DNA of 6,414 nt from an uncultured Ruminococcus sp. (GTDB taxonomy: Bacteria > Bacillota > Clostridia > Oscillospirales > Ruminococcaceae): assembly GCA_900319195.1 (NCBI GenBank), contig ONNL01000178.1:1-6414 (forward strand), written 5' to 3'. Numbering within the stretch: position 1 is the stretch's first letter; each line of letters opens with the position of its first letter. The notes under the pieces are model-generated. The model searched no databases. It was not told the origin of the DNA and saw only the letters and a list, made by a program, of their open reading frames with translations. Of this stretch, positions 1-6,309 are shown in pieces. The translations under genes and the position numbers were made by a program.

Positions 1-12
1 GGAAAACTTTGT

Positions 13-187
13 TAAGCTTCCTCTATGACCCGATAGTTTTCTATCGGGTCATAGCTGCTTTATGCTTTAGCAGCGTAGAGGAGCTTATGAAACGTCAAGC
101 GGCGTAGCCGATTGGAGCCTGTGTAGCAGGCGTTTCTCGAAGCATTATTTTTTAAAGCTTCGAGAAGCAGTATTAGAGGAAAGCTTT
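13..187. repeat. Non-coding cluster of nested and tandem hairpins
   Basis: No credible gene lies in the first 190 bases. The stretch instead holds a chain of inverted repeats. A perfect 14-bp stem (23-36 with 41-54, arm CTATGACCCGATAG, loop TTTT) is followed by GCTGCT/AGCAGC (54-59 with 69-74). Both are enclosed by TAAGCTTCCTCTA (13-25) against TAGAGGAGCTTA (76-87), with one bulged base. Then come CGGC-GTA-GCCG (100-110), GCCTG/CAGGC (117-121 with 127-131) and a perfect 10-bp stem TTCTCGAAGC/GCTTCGAGAA (134-143 with 157-166). TAGAGGAAAGCTT near 174-187 is a second possible partner for the 13-25 arm. The pairings are read directly. Whether this is a structured RNA, a terminator array for a gene to the left, or a degraded mobile element cannot be decided from this window. 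Confidence 0.6.
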
Positions 188-195
188 CCCCCGTA

Positions 196-318
196 CCCCT
201 TTTCAAAGACTTTGATTTGAAATTTTAAGGGATATAGCGCTGAAAAAACTTGCGGTCTTTGTAGACTGCCGGGCGCTATATCCCTTAAAAATTTCAAACT
301 AAAGTTTTAGGAAAGGGG
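196..318 (+). repeat. Long palindromic repeat, copy 1 (MITE/REP-like)
   Basis: This is the first of three copies of a dispersed palindrome. The core arms (216-240 and 273-298) contain AAGGGATATAGCGC and its complement and pair over about 25 bp. Between them lie an asymmetric internal loop (TGAAAAAACTT on the left, CGG on the right) and an inner hairpin, GCGGTCT-TTGT-AGACTGC, with one G-U pair. The symmetry continues outward with mismatches: CCCCTTTTC-AAAGACTTTGA on the left (196-215) resembles the reverse complement of the right flank ending in GGAAAGGGG (318), giving imperfect terminal inverted repeats of about 46 bp. It contains no ORF. A non-autonomous mobile palindrome or a structured intergenic RNA element both fit. 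It lies about 75 bp upstream of the promoter of the HD-GYP gene, in the same orientation as copy 3. Confidence 0.8.
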
Positions 319-392
319 TGGGTCTTCCCCCGATAAAGCGGATAGAAAGTTTTCGCGGGGTATGTCATTCATATAAAATTAACAAATTATAG

Positions 393-421
393 TTGAATCT
401 TGATAAAAAATAGTGTATAAT
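393..421 (+). promoter_or_regulatory. Predicted sigma-A promoter of the HD-GYP gene
   Basis: TTGAAT (393-398) and a perfect TATAAT (416-421) are separated by 17 bp in the AT-rich leader of the downstream gene. Transcription would start near 428, leaving a 5' leader of about 80 nt before the ATG at 509. Match quality, spacing and base composition all support it. No start site has been measured. Confidence 0.7.
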
Positions 422-428
422 TAGAAGG

Positions 429-443
429 TAGTATGAAATACTA
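429..443. promoter_or_regulatory. Operator-like palindrome at the predicted transcription start
   Basis: TAGTAT-GAA-ATACTA is a perfect 15-bp dyad placed 7 bp after the predicted -10 box, so it covers or immediately follows the expected +1. That is a typical place for a repressor site, but a weak RNA hairpin at the transcript's 5' end or chance in AT-rich DNA are also possible. No cognate regulator is encoded in the window. Confidence 0.3.
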
Positions 444-508
444 TAATTATTTTTCAACTAAGACACCACAATTTTTCATATAATCAACATAGAAAGGCGG
501 ACGGCTAT

Positions 509-2200
509 ATGGAAGAAAAAACGACGCTTTCAAGCCGCAGGGAAAGAGCAGCAAAGCTTTTACTCTTCGCGGCAGGTGTTGCAATAAACCTGCTCGGAGC
601 GCAGATACCGGGGCTTCTCGGGCTTCCACTTTTTCTCGACAACATAGGCACATTCTTCGTGGTCTACACTGTGGGAATGATACCCGGAATGGCGGCAGCA
701 TACATAGGCAATGTTTTCTACTCGTTCCAGCAGCCCGAGTGGCTCTACTGGAGCCTGTTCGGAGTTATAATCGCAGGCATTGCAGGCAAGGCTTACGATA
801 AGGGAAAGTTTGACAAGCTCACAGATATGCTCAAGCTCGTGCCGCTCATGGTGGTATTCACGGGTATAATGGGAGAGATGTTCTCGTGGGTGCTCAACGG
901 CTTCGACATGAGCCTCGGCACTACTGCGGAATATGCATCGATGCTGCAAAAACACCTCCCACTCCCCTACCCGCTCCTGCGTGTGATAGCCTGCTGTGCG
1001 ATCGAGATAGCGGATAAGATACTGACGCTCACCATCGCATTCCTGCTGATAAGGCTGACGCTGAAGCTGTTCGGAGCCTCCGACCATGAGCACAGGGATT
1101 CCAATATTTCACCGCTGAGATACAGAATGGTCAAGCTAATCACTGTTTCAGGCAGTGCTACGGGGATCGCAGTGTTCATTCTCGCCTGCTATACGCATTA
1201 CCGCTACCTTGTTACAGAGGTCGGGATAACGGGCATTGAGAATATCCGCCAGTGCTTCGTTTTCGGAGGAAGTCTCTTCGCGGCAATGCTCGGAGCGCTC
1301 ATCTGTCTCATTGAATTTTCGATAAGCTACCTCGACAAGACTCTCGTTGACCCTGTAAAGCTCATGACAGAGGCAATGAAGAAGTTCATCGGTGCTGACG
1401 GGAAAAGCAAGTATTCCGACGCCGGTGTCGTAACAAGCGTCAAGATACTCACCAAGGACGAGCTCGAAAAGCTACAATCCGAAATGGCTACCCTCGCAAG
1501 CGACATAGTTCTCTATATTCAGGCACTTAACGACAAAATGGACGAGGTCAACTCGCTCCAGCAGAACATCATCACCACAATGGCGGACATCATTGAGAGC
1601 CGTGATATCACCACGGGCGCTCATGTAAAACGCACTGCCGCCTATGCCGAGATAATCGCAAAACAGCTCCGTAACGACGGCATCTATACCGACGAGATAA
1701 CCGATACCTTTATCCATAATCTGACGATAGCCGCGCCGCTCCACGACGTAGGAAAGATCTTCGTTCCCGACGCCATCCTCAATAAGCCTGCCCGTCTCGA
1801 CAAGGAAGAGTTCGACATTATGAAAACACATACGACTCACGGCAGGGACATTGTCTGCAAGGCGCTTGAAAACCTCGGCTCGATAGAGTATCTCGAAATG
1901 GCTGAGGACCTCACCGAATACCACCATGAATGGTGGAACGGAAAGGGCTATCCCGAGGGACTTTCGGGGACGGAGATCCCGCTCTGTGCAAGAATAATGG
2001 CTATCGCGGACGTTTACGACGCTCTCACCTCGGCTCGACCATATAAGAAACCGTTCAGTCCCGAAAAGGCTGTCCAGATAATCAACGTCGAGGAAAAGGG
2101 TACACACTTCGAGCCTGCCGTCGTTGACGCCTTCATGAGAGCATACGATAAAATCGAGGCGGCAAGACTTACTGACGACGACGACCTCCCTTGCGGATAA
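509..2200 (+). CDS. Membrane HD-GYP protein, probable c-di-GMP phosphodiesterase
   Basis: This 563-residue integral membrane protein should hydrolyse cyclic di-GMP on the cytoplasmic side. Its N-terminal half carries about seven hydrophobic segments (roughly 15-38, 46-69, 78-95, 107-129, 155-186, 207-229 and 250-275). The first part (LGLPLFLDNIGTFF, then a Gly-rich helix ending GN) recalls ECF S-component-like sensor domains; I infer this from pattern only. Residues 276-360 form a HAMP-like or coiled-coil linker (DPVKLM, then KDELEKL). The HD-GYP domain follows and looks complete: His372, His412-Asp413 in HDVGK, His441, His472-His473, Gly480-Tyr481-Pro482 and Asp501 in ADVYDAL. The tail is acidic (DDDD). 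The ATG at 509 is preceded by AAAGGCGG at a normal distance. The gene stands alone, with its own promoter and a palindromic repeat after its stop. No GGDEF domain is present. The signal sensed is unknown. Confidence 0.88.
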   Translation: MEEKTTLSSRRERAAKLLLFAAGVAINLLGAQIPGLLGLPLFLDNIGTFFVVYTVGMIPGMAAAYIGNVFYSFQQPEWLYWSLFGVIIAGIAGKAYDKGKFDKLTDMLKLVPLMVVFTGIMGEMFSWVLNGFDMSLGTTAEYASMLQKHLPLPYPLLRVIACCAIEIADKILTLTIAFLLIRLTLKLFGASDHEHRDSNISPLRYRMVKLITVSGSATGIAVFILACYTHYRYLVTEVGITGIENIRQCFVFGGSLFAAMLGALICLIEFSISYLDKTLVDPVKLMTEAMKKFIGADGKSKYSDAGVVTSVKILTKDELEKLQSEMATLASDIVLYIQALNDKMDEVNSLQQNIITTMADIIESRDITTGAHVKRTAAYAEIIAKQLRNDGIYTDEITDTFIHNLTIAAPLHDVGKIFVPDAILNKPARLDKEEFDIMKTHTTHGRDIVCKALENLGSIEYLEMAEDLTEYHHEWWNGKGYPEGLSGTEIPLCARIMAIADVYDALTSARPYKKPFSPEKAVQIINVEEKGTHFEPAVVDAFMRAYDKIEAARLTDDDDLPCG

Positions 2201-2212
2201 CTTTATATTAGA

Positions 2213-2345
2213 TTGAAAATTTTAAGGGATATAGCGCCCGCAGTCTTTTAAGACCGCAAGTTTTTCAGCGCTATATCCCTTAAAAATTTGAAGCAAAGCC
2301 TTCGGCCACGAGATCCGAGAAAGACTCTGTCTCAAAGACTTCCCC
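2213..2345 (-). repeat. Long palindromic repeat, copy 2 (inverted), between convergent genes
   Basis: This is the second copy, in opposite orientation to copies 1 and 3. The core arms are 2213-2237 and 2268-2292. On the - strand the interior reads TGAAAAACTT, then GCGGTCT-TAAA-AGACTGC, then GG, matching the other copies. On the side facing the dockerin gene it continues with an arm to CTTCCCC (2345) that copy 3 shares nearly base for base, including CTTTCTCGGAT and the dyad GTCTTTGAGAC. The arm on the HD-GYP side is more diverged than in the other copies. It starts 12 bp after the HD-GYP stop and ends 22 bp from the stop of the - strand gene, so it may serve both as a bidirectional terminator. 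It lacks the clean run of T expected right after a stem in a canonical terminator. Confidence 0.8.
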
Positions 2346-2367
2346 GAAAAAAACATATAAACTCGTA

Positions 2368-3105
2368 TTATTTCGCCTGATTTATGGCGTAGGTTTTAAG
2401 GATAAGAGCCGCATCGGAGGAATCGACAGTAGTGTCGTTGTTGTAGTCCGCCATAGCCTTCTGTGTGTCTGTGAAGTCGCCGTCCTTGCCTGCCTGCACC
2501 TGTGCGTACTGCCTGAGTATCATTGCGGCGTCGGAAGAATCAATGGAGTAATCGCCGTTGACATCGCCTGTAGGCTGTCCGAGCTTGATGAAGGTATAGC
2601 CGTATTTCTCAGCATATGCCTGTGCGGTCGAGCCCTCTGCACCGATCATCCAGCCGTTGTAAATGATACCTGCGCCGCTGACGCTGTTGCATATCGTATT
2701 TCCGAGGTCGTATATAGCGCATTCGGGATTCAGGATAGTTACTGACTTGAGCGAAGCGCAGGCTCTGAATGCTGTCATACCTATCGAGGTAACTGTTGAG
2801 GGGATCGTTATGGCAACGAGTGAATCACAGCCGGCGAAGGAATTATAGTCTATCGAGGTGAGACCCTCGTTGAATGTTATCTCCTTGAGAGCGATACAGC
2901 CTGCAAATGCGTTGTCTTCTATTACCGTGACGCTTGAGGGAAGCTCTATACTTTGCAGCGCCTTGCAGTTATCGAACATACTCTCACCGATGTACTCGAT
3001 ATCACCATTGAAGGTAACACTTTCGAGTGCCGTATCCTCGCAGAATACCGCTCCTACAGATGAAGGCGAGCAGTTTAGAAAAAAATTACACGAATATTCT
3101 ATCAC
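2368..3105 (-). CDS. 5'-truncated leucine-rich-repeat (BspA-like) protein with type I dockerin, probable pseudogene
   Basis: The open frame encodes 245 residues. Five LRR_5/BspA-like units recur exactly every 23 residues (VFCED 20, MFDNC 43, AFAGC 66, SFAGC 89, AFRAC 112). A typical cap follows (GAEGSTAQAYAEKYGYTFI, 156-173), then a complete dockerin. Its two calcium loops have full ligand sets: Asp181, Asn183, Asp185, Asp189, Asp192 and Asp220, Asn222, Asp224, Asp228, Asp231, each followed by a DSSDAA helix. Dockerins bind cohesins of cellulosome-type scaffolds or the cell surface, so the parent protein was secreted. This frame has no signal peptide. Its only upstream start is a GTG at 3105 that lies between the -35 and -10 boxes of a promoter-like sequence and has no Shine-Dalgarno. 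The first repeat begins mid-unit. I infer loss of the 5' end by deletion or rearrangement. The stop is followed by a palindromic repeat. Family assignment is firm; functional status is not. Confidence 0.8.
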   Translation of the reverse strand: MIEYSCNFFLNCSPSSVGAVFCEDTALESVTFNGDIEYIGESMFDNCKALQSIELPSSVTVIEDNAFAGCIALKEITFNEGLTSIDYNSFAGCDSLVAITIPSTVTSIGMTAFRACASLKSVTILNPECAIYDLGNTICNSVSGAGIIYNGWMIGAEGSTAQAYAEKYGYTFIKLGQPTGDVNGDYSIDSSDAAMILRQYAQVQAGKDGDFTDTQKAMADYNNDTTVDSSDAALILKTYAINQAK

Positions 3106-3124
3106 AATTTTATGGTGCTGTCAA
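3096..3124 (-). promoter_or_regulatory. Near-consensus promoter abutting the LRR/dockerin fragment
   Basis: On the - strand a perfect TTGACA (3119-3124) lies 17 bp before TAGAAT (3096-3101), close to an ideal sigma-A promoter. It begins 41 bp past the lacZ stop. Predicted initiation near 3089 would give a transcript with no start codon or ribosome binding site before repeat-coding sequence, so the promoter looks separated from the gene start it once served. Confidence 0.65.
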
Positions 3125-3165
3125 TAACCGTGATGCTTGCACAGGCTTTACCGCGGCGGCTCCGC

Positions 3166-6123
3166 TTATATCAATTCAAGGGTAATGCTCCCCGTGAAGT
3201 TTTTCAGCGGAACACGGTATTTCTCCATGAGCTTCGGACCGCATGATGCAGAGCCTACTCCTGCCATTGCGAAGTCCGCACAAAGCACGGTATATCCGCA
3301 CTTTTCGAGCTCATGGCGGTGAGACTTAGCGGCAAGCTCCTCCTGCGTGTACTCGCTGACATTGAACGAAAAGCCGTTCTCCGAGGTCAGACGCAGAGCG
3401 CTCCCGACTGTCAGCTCCTTGGTATTGAAGTGGGAGGAATTCTCCTGCGGACGAATGTACGACTCATACATCTCGCTGACCTCAGCCAAAAAGCTGCCCA
3501 TATACGAAGCTTGGTGCTTGTCGCAGTAGCTCTCAAACGGTCCGCAGCCGTAGTATTTAACGTCGGTCATACTGCTGTCAAGGAACAGCCTCAGACCAAA
3601 GCGCGAAATTATCTCCAGCTTTTCATCATCTGCGTCAAGACTTGCCGTGACCGTAAGTCTGCCGTCGGGAGCAATGCGGTATTCCGCCGTAACTCGCGCA
3701 AACGGGCGGAAAATGCTTCTGCCGTAGGAGACCTTTGCGGTTATAACTGCACAGCCGCCGCTCTCCGAAATTTCGGTCTCGTATACCTTTACCGCATAGT
3801 CGTTCATGTACAGCCTGTACCAGTCATACTTCATCGTGTCGTTATCGGTCGGAGCGCGGAAGAAGTTGAAGCTCATCGGCTTTTGAAGCAGATTTTTGCC
3901 GTCCTTTTCAATAACGGTCATCTCCGCGCCCCTGCGGTCGAATACATAGCGGACACCGCTTGCCCTCACCTCAAATTCAAGCGGAGCTTCTCTTATCTGC
4001 GGAGTGGGAGCCCCTGTTGTGCGGACTTCGTTTTTTCCGTCACATAGCTTTATCTGGTCGAAGCAGACCTCATGCCCGTCATTTCTGTCCGTGAAGATAA
4101 AGCGGATATATGTCTCGTTTTCAAGGTCTGAAATGCTCGGGACAGTCACCCTGCACTCACCCTCGGGGAGCAGTTTGAAGTCCGGCTCGCCGCCTCTCAG
4201 CACTCCGTTTTTGTCCGTTATCTCATAGCGGCAGGAGTAAAGCTCGTGCGCGGCGGTGAAGTGCAGAATGCTCCGAAGGACGAAATCCTCGCCGTCCCTG
4301 TGCACCCTTATCGGACGGTAGACCTGCTTTAACTCGCGCAAGCCTGTATGAGCAGTCCTGTCGGGGTAGATGAGACCGTCACAGCAGAAATTGCCGTCGT
4401 GGTGGAGCTCCCCGAAATCGCCGCCGTAACCGTATTTAATGTCAGCGCCATTGGACTCGTCGAGCGGAAATGCGTGGTCGCACCACTCCCAGACAAGTCC
4501 ACCCATGAATCTGTCCGAGGACATGAACGCCTCGTAGTAGTCCTCGAGGTCGCCCGAGCTGTTGCCCATTGCGTGACTGTACTCGCAGAGCAGCAATGGA
4601 CGCTTCTCCGCGTCATTTTTGAGAAATTTCCTCATGCCGTCCACCGAGAGATACATCTCTGAGAGCATATCGAGAACATCATCGGCAGTATCATCAAGAC
4701 GGGGACTGCTCTCGTAGTGCACGGGACGGGTGCTGTCCAGCTTCTTGACAAGCTCTGCGCCATCTCTGAAACTGCTGCCCCAGCCGCTCTCATTCCCGAG
4801 CGACCAGATAACGACACAGGGACGGTTCACATCGCGCCTGACAAGCAGCTCATGGCGGAGCATTATCGGCTCCCTGAACATCGGGTCGGAGGCGAGCAGC
4901 GCAATGCCGTTATAGGAGCCGTTATCCCTGTTCCATTGCAGGCTTTGCCAGACATTAATGCACCCGTGGCTCTCAACGTCCGCCTCGTCGATAACGTAGA
5001 ATCCGTACTCGTCGCAGAGCTGATAAAAGCGCGGCGCATTCGGATAGTGAGATGTGCGGATCGAATTTATGTTGTGCGCCTTCATCATTACAAGGTCGCG
5101 GCGCATTTTCTGCTCGTCGGCATAGGCTCCCGTATCGGCATAGCTGTCGTGGCGGTTGACACCCAAAAGCTTGACCTTCTTCCCGTTAAGACGGTACACA
5201 CCGTCCGCTATCTCGGAGGTGCGGAAGCCTGTTCTCTCGTAAAAAGTCTCGCCCTCGGCTCTTATGATGAGCGTGTAAAGGTAAGGCTGCTCGGCGCTCC
5301 AGAGCTTCGGGAAATCGACCTCAGCGGTGAAGCACTTGCCGTTATCCGCACTGCCCGAGAGGATAGGTGAATCGCCGTCGAAGAGCGATATTTCCGCAGC
5401 CGCGCCCTTTGGTGTGAATGTGAATCTGCCGTTCATATCGGCGGTGACACGGTAATCCGTCAGTCTCTTTTCGGGACGTGAGAGCATATACACATCCCTG
5501 AATATCCCCGAAAGTCTGAACTTGTCCTGATCCTCGAGATACGTCCCGTCGCACCATTTTAGAACAGCGCAGACTATCTCGTTGCTGCCCTCGTGAAGCT
5601 GCTCGGTGATGTCAAACTCCGTCATTCTGTGACTCACCTGAGTATAGCCGACAAAGCTGCCGTTCACGAAAAGGTACATACAGCTGTCAACGCCCTCAAA
5701 GACAATTATCCGCCTGAGACCGTCGGGGACATAGCTGTACTCTCGCCTGTAAACTCCGACAGGGTCATCATCGGGGACAAACGGCGGGTCAAACGGGATA
5801 GGATAGCACACATTCGTGTACTGAGGCTTGTCGTAGCCGTGCAGCTGCCAGTTTGAAGGCACAGGCAGAGAATGCTCAAACGGCATTGAGGTGAAGTCGT
5901 CGGGCAGGTCGATGATACTGTCGAAATATTCAAACTGCCAGTCACCGTTCAGCAGCTCGAAGTGCTCTGAATCGCACCTGTTATCAGTCGGGTGCTGGTG
6001 TTCTGAAAACGGGATAAAATAGGCTCTTGGCGGCAGAGCACCGAAGCTCGGCACTGCCGTATCCTCGTGAAATGTCATAAAGCTCTTGGGCGAGCCGACC
6101 TTTGAAATCGCCTTGATGTTCAT
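3166..6123 (-). CDS. lacZ: Beta-galactosidase, glycoside hydrolase family 2
   Basis: This 985-residue enzyme should hydrolyse terminal beta-galactosides such as lactose in the cytoplasm; it has no signal peptide. In order it shows a GH2 sugar-binding domain (about 50-220, with YLEDQDKFRLSGIFRDVYM), an Ig-like domain, a TIM barrel (about 310-590) and a C-terminal small-chain domain (about 690-980, with RAPTDND and YYGCGPFESY). The acid/base is Glu445 in WSLGNESGWG and the nucleophile Glu514 in LCEYSHAMGN. His359 (SHYPN), Glu384 and His386 (VESHG) and His517 match E. coli His391, Glu416, His418 and His540. Near the C-terminus GVGSASCGP has Cys961 where E. coli LacZ has Trp999, and PQENSSHF replaces the usual ENG-x-R. 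The length is close to E. coli's 1,024. The ATG at 6123 has a strong AAAGGAG (6131-6137) 7 bp upstream. No lactose transporter or regulator lies nearby. Natural specificity for lactose rather than plant or host galactosides is unproven. Confidence 0.93.
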   Translation of the reverse strand: MNIKAISKVGSPKSFMTFHEDTAVPSFGALPPRAYFIPFSEHQHPTDNRCDSEHFELLNGDWQFEYFDSIIDLPDDFTSMPFEHSLPVPSNWQLHGYDKPQYTNVCYPIPFDPPFVPDDDPVGVYRREYSYVPDGLRRIIVFEGVDSCMYLFVNGSFVGYTQVSHRMTEFDITEQLHEGSNEIVCAVLKWCDGTYLEDQDKFRLSGIFRDVYMLSRPEKRLTDYRVTADMNGRFTFTPKGAAAEISLFDGDSPILSGSADNGKCFTAEVDFPKLWSAEQPYLYTLIIRAEGETFYERTGFRTSEIADGVYRLNGKKVKLLGVNRHDSYADTGAYADEQKMRRDLVMMKAHNINSIRTSHYPNAPRFYQLCDEYGFYVIDEADVESHGCINVWQSLQWNRDNGSYNGIALLASDPMFREPIMLRHELLVRRDVNRPCVVIWSLGNESGWGSSFRDGAELVKKLDSTRPVHYESSPRLDDTADDVLDMLSEMYLSVDGMRKFLKNDAEKRPLLLCEYSHAMGNSSGDLEDYYEAFMSSDRFMGGLVWEWCDHAFPLDESNGADIKYGYGGDFGELHHDGNFCCDGLIYPDRTAHTGLRELKQVYRPIRVHRDGEDFVLRSILHFTAAHELYSCRYEITDKNGVLRGGEPDFKLLPEGECRVTVPSISDLENETYIRFIFTDRNDGHEVCFDQIKLCDGKNEVRTTGAPTPQIREAPLEFEVRASGVRYVFDRRGAEMTVIEKDGKNLLQKPMSFNFFRAPTDNDTMKYDWYRLYMNDYAVKVYETEISESGGCAVITAKVSYGRSIFRPFARVTAEYRIAPDGRLTVTASLDADDEKLEIISRFGLRLFLDSSMTDVKYYGCGPFESYCDKHQASYMGSFLAEVSEMYESYIRPQENSSHFNTKELTVGSALRLTSENGFSFNVSEYTQEELAAKSHRHELEKCGYTVLCADFAMAGVGSASCGPKLMEKYRVPLKNFTGSITLELI

Positions 6124-6130
6124 ATTGGTG

Positions 6131-6137
6131 CTCCTTT
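6131..6137 (-). promoter_or_regulatory. Ribosome binding site of lacZ
   Basis: AAAGGAG on the - strand, 7 bp before the ATG, fixes the lacZ start. The TATATAAATATAT run just upstream (6141-6153) contains a -10-like TATAAA but has no convincing -35 box at the right distance, so no lacZ promoter is called. Confidence 0.8.
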
Positions 6138-6153
6138 CGGATATATTTATATA

Positions 6154-6309
6154 GGGGAAGTCTCTGAGACAGAGGCTTTCTCGGATTTCTTGTCTTGGGG
6201 CTTTGCTTCAAATTTTTAGGGATATAGCGCTATAATAACTTGCGGTCTTAAAGGACTGCCAAGCGCTATATCCCTAAAAAATTTCAAACTAAAGTTTTAG
6301 GAAAGGGGG
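6154..6309 (+). repeat. Long palindromic repeat, copy 3, in the lacZ 5' flank
   Basis: This is the longest of the three copies. It has the left arm seen at copy 2 (GGGGAAGTCTCTGAGACAG, then CTTTCTCGGAT and GGCTTTGCTTCAAAT), the core arms (6210-6230 and 6263-6288), the inner hairpin GCGGTCT-TAAA-GGACTGC, and the right arm seen at copy 1 (AAACTAAAGTTTTAGG then AAAGGGG). Its core reads TTAGGG/CCCTAA where the other copies read TTAAGGG/CCCTTAA: one base pair is missing on both sides, so pairing is kept. It ends 30 bp before the lacZ ATG, so it either lies within the lacZ leader transcript or just upstream of the promoter. The left arm holds a short perfect dyad, GTCTC-T-GAGAC (6160-6170). Confidence 0.8.

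Noticed and set aside
447..701. Open frame of 84 codons on the - strand across the HD-GYP start
   Set aside because: It overlaps the promoter, RBS and first codons of a well-supported gene on the other strand, and its product (Arg/Cys-rich, no recognisable motif) looks like a shadow frame.
1472..2107. Open frame of 211 codons on the - strand inside the HD-GYP gene
   Set aside because: It lies opposite the conserved HD-GYP catalytic region and shows no independent coding signal.
2213..2300. Copy 2 as an ordinary rho-independent terminator
   Set aside because: Position fits, but the stem runs into mixed A/T sequence instead of a T tract, and near-identical copies occur upstream of genes, so it is better described as a dispersed repeat that may also terminate transcription.
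3103..3105. GTG as the start codon of the LRR/dockerin protein
   Set aside because: It lies in and beside the promoter boxes, so it would precede the predicted transcript start. It has no Shine-Dalgarno and is followed by residues unlike a signal peptide.
3313..4047. Open frame of 244 codons on the + strand inside lacZ
   Set aside because: It is antisense to a complete GH2 enzyme with all catalytic motifs. It has no recognisable domain and no evident RBS, and long antisense frames are common opposite such genes.
4717..5370. Open frame of 217 codons on the + strand inside lacZ
   Set aside because: It is antisense to the lacZ TIM barrel. Its translation shows no motif, and the lacZ strand carries all the family signatures.
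6141..6153. TATATAAATATAT as the lacZ promoter -10 region
   Set aside because: No -35-like box lies 16-18 bp upstream, and the start site would fall almost on the RBS. A TTGGCA/TATTAT pair on the - strand inside copy 3 has a 19-bp spacer and is also unconvincing.
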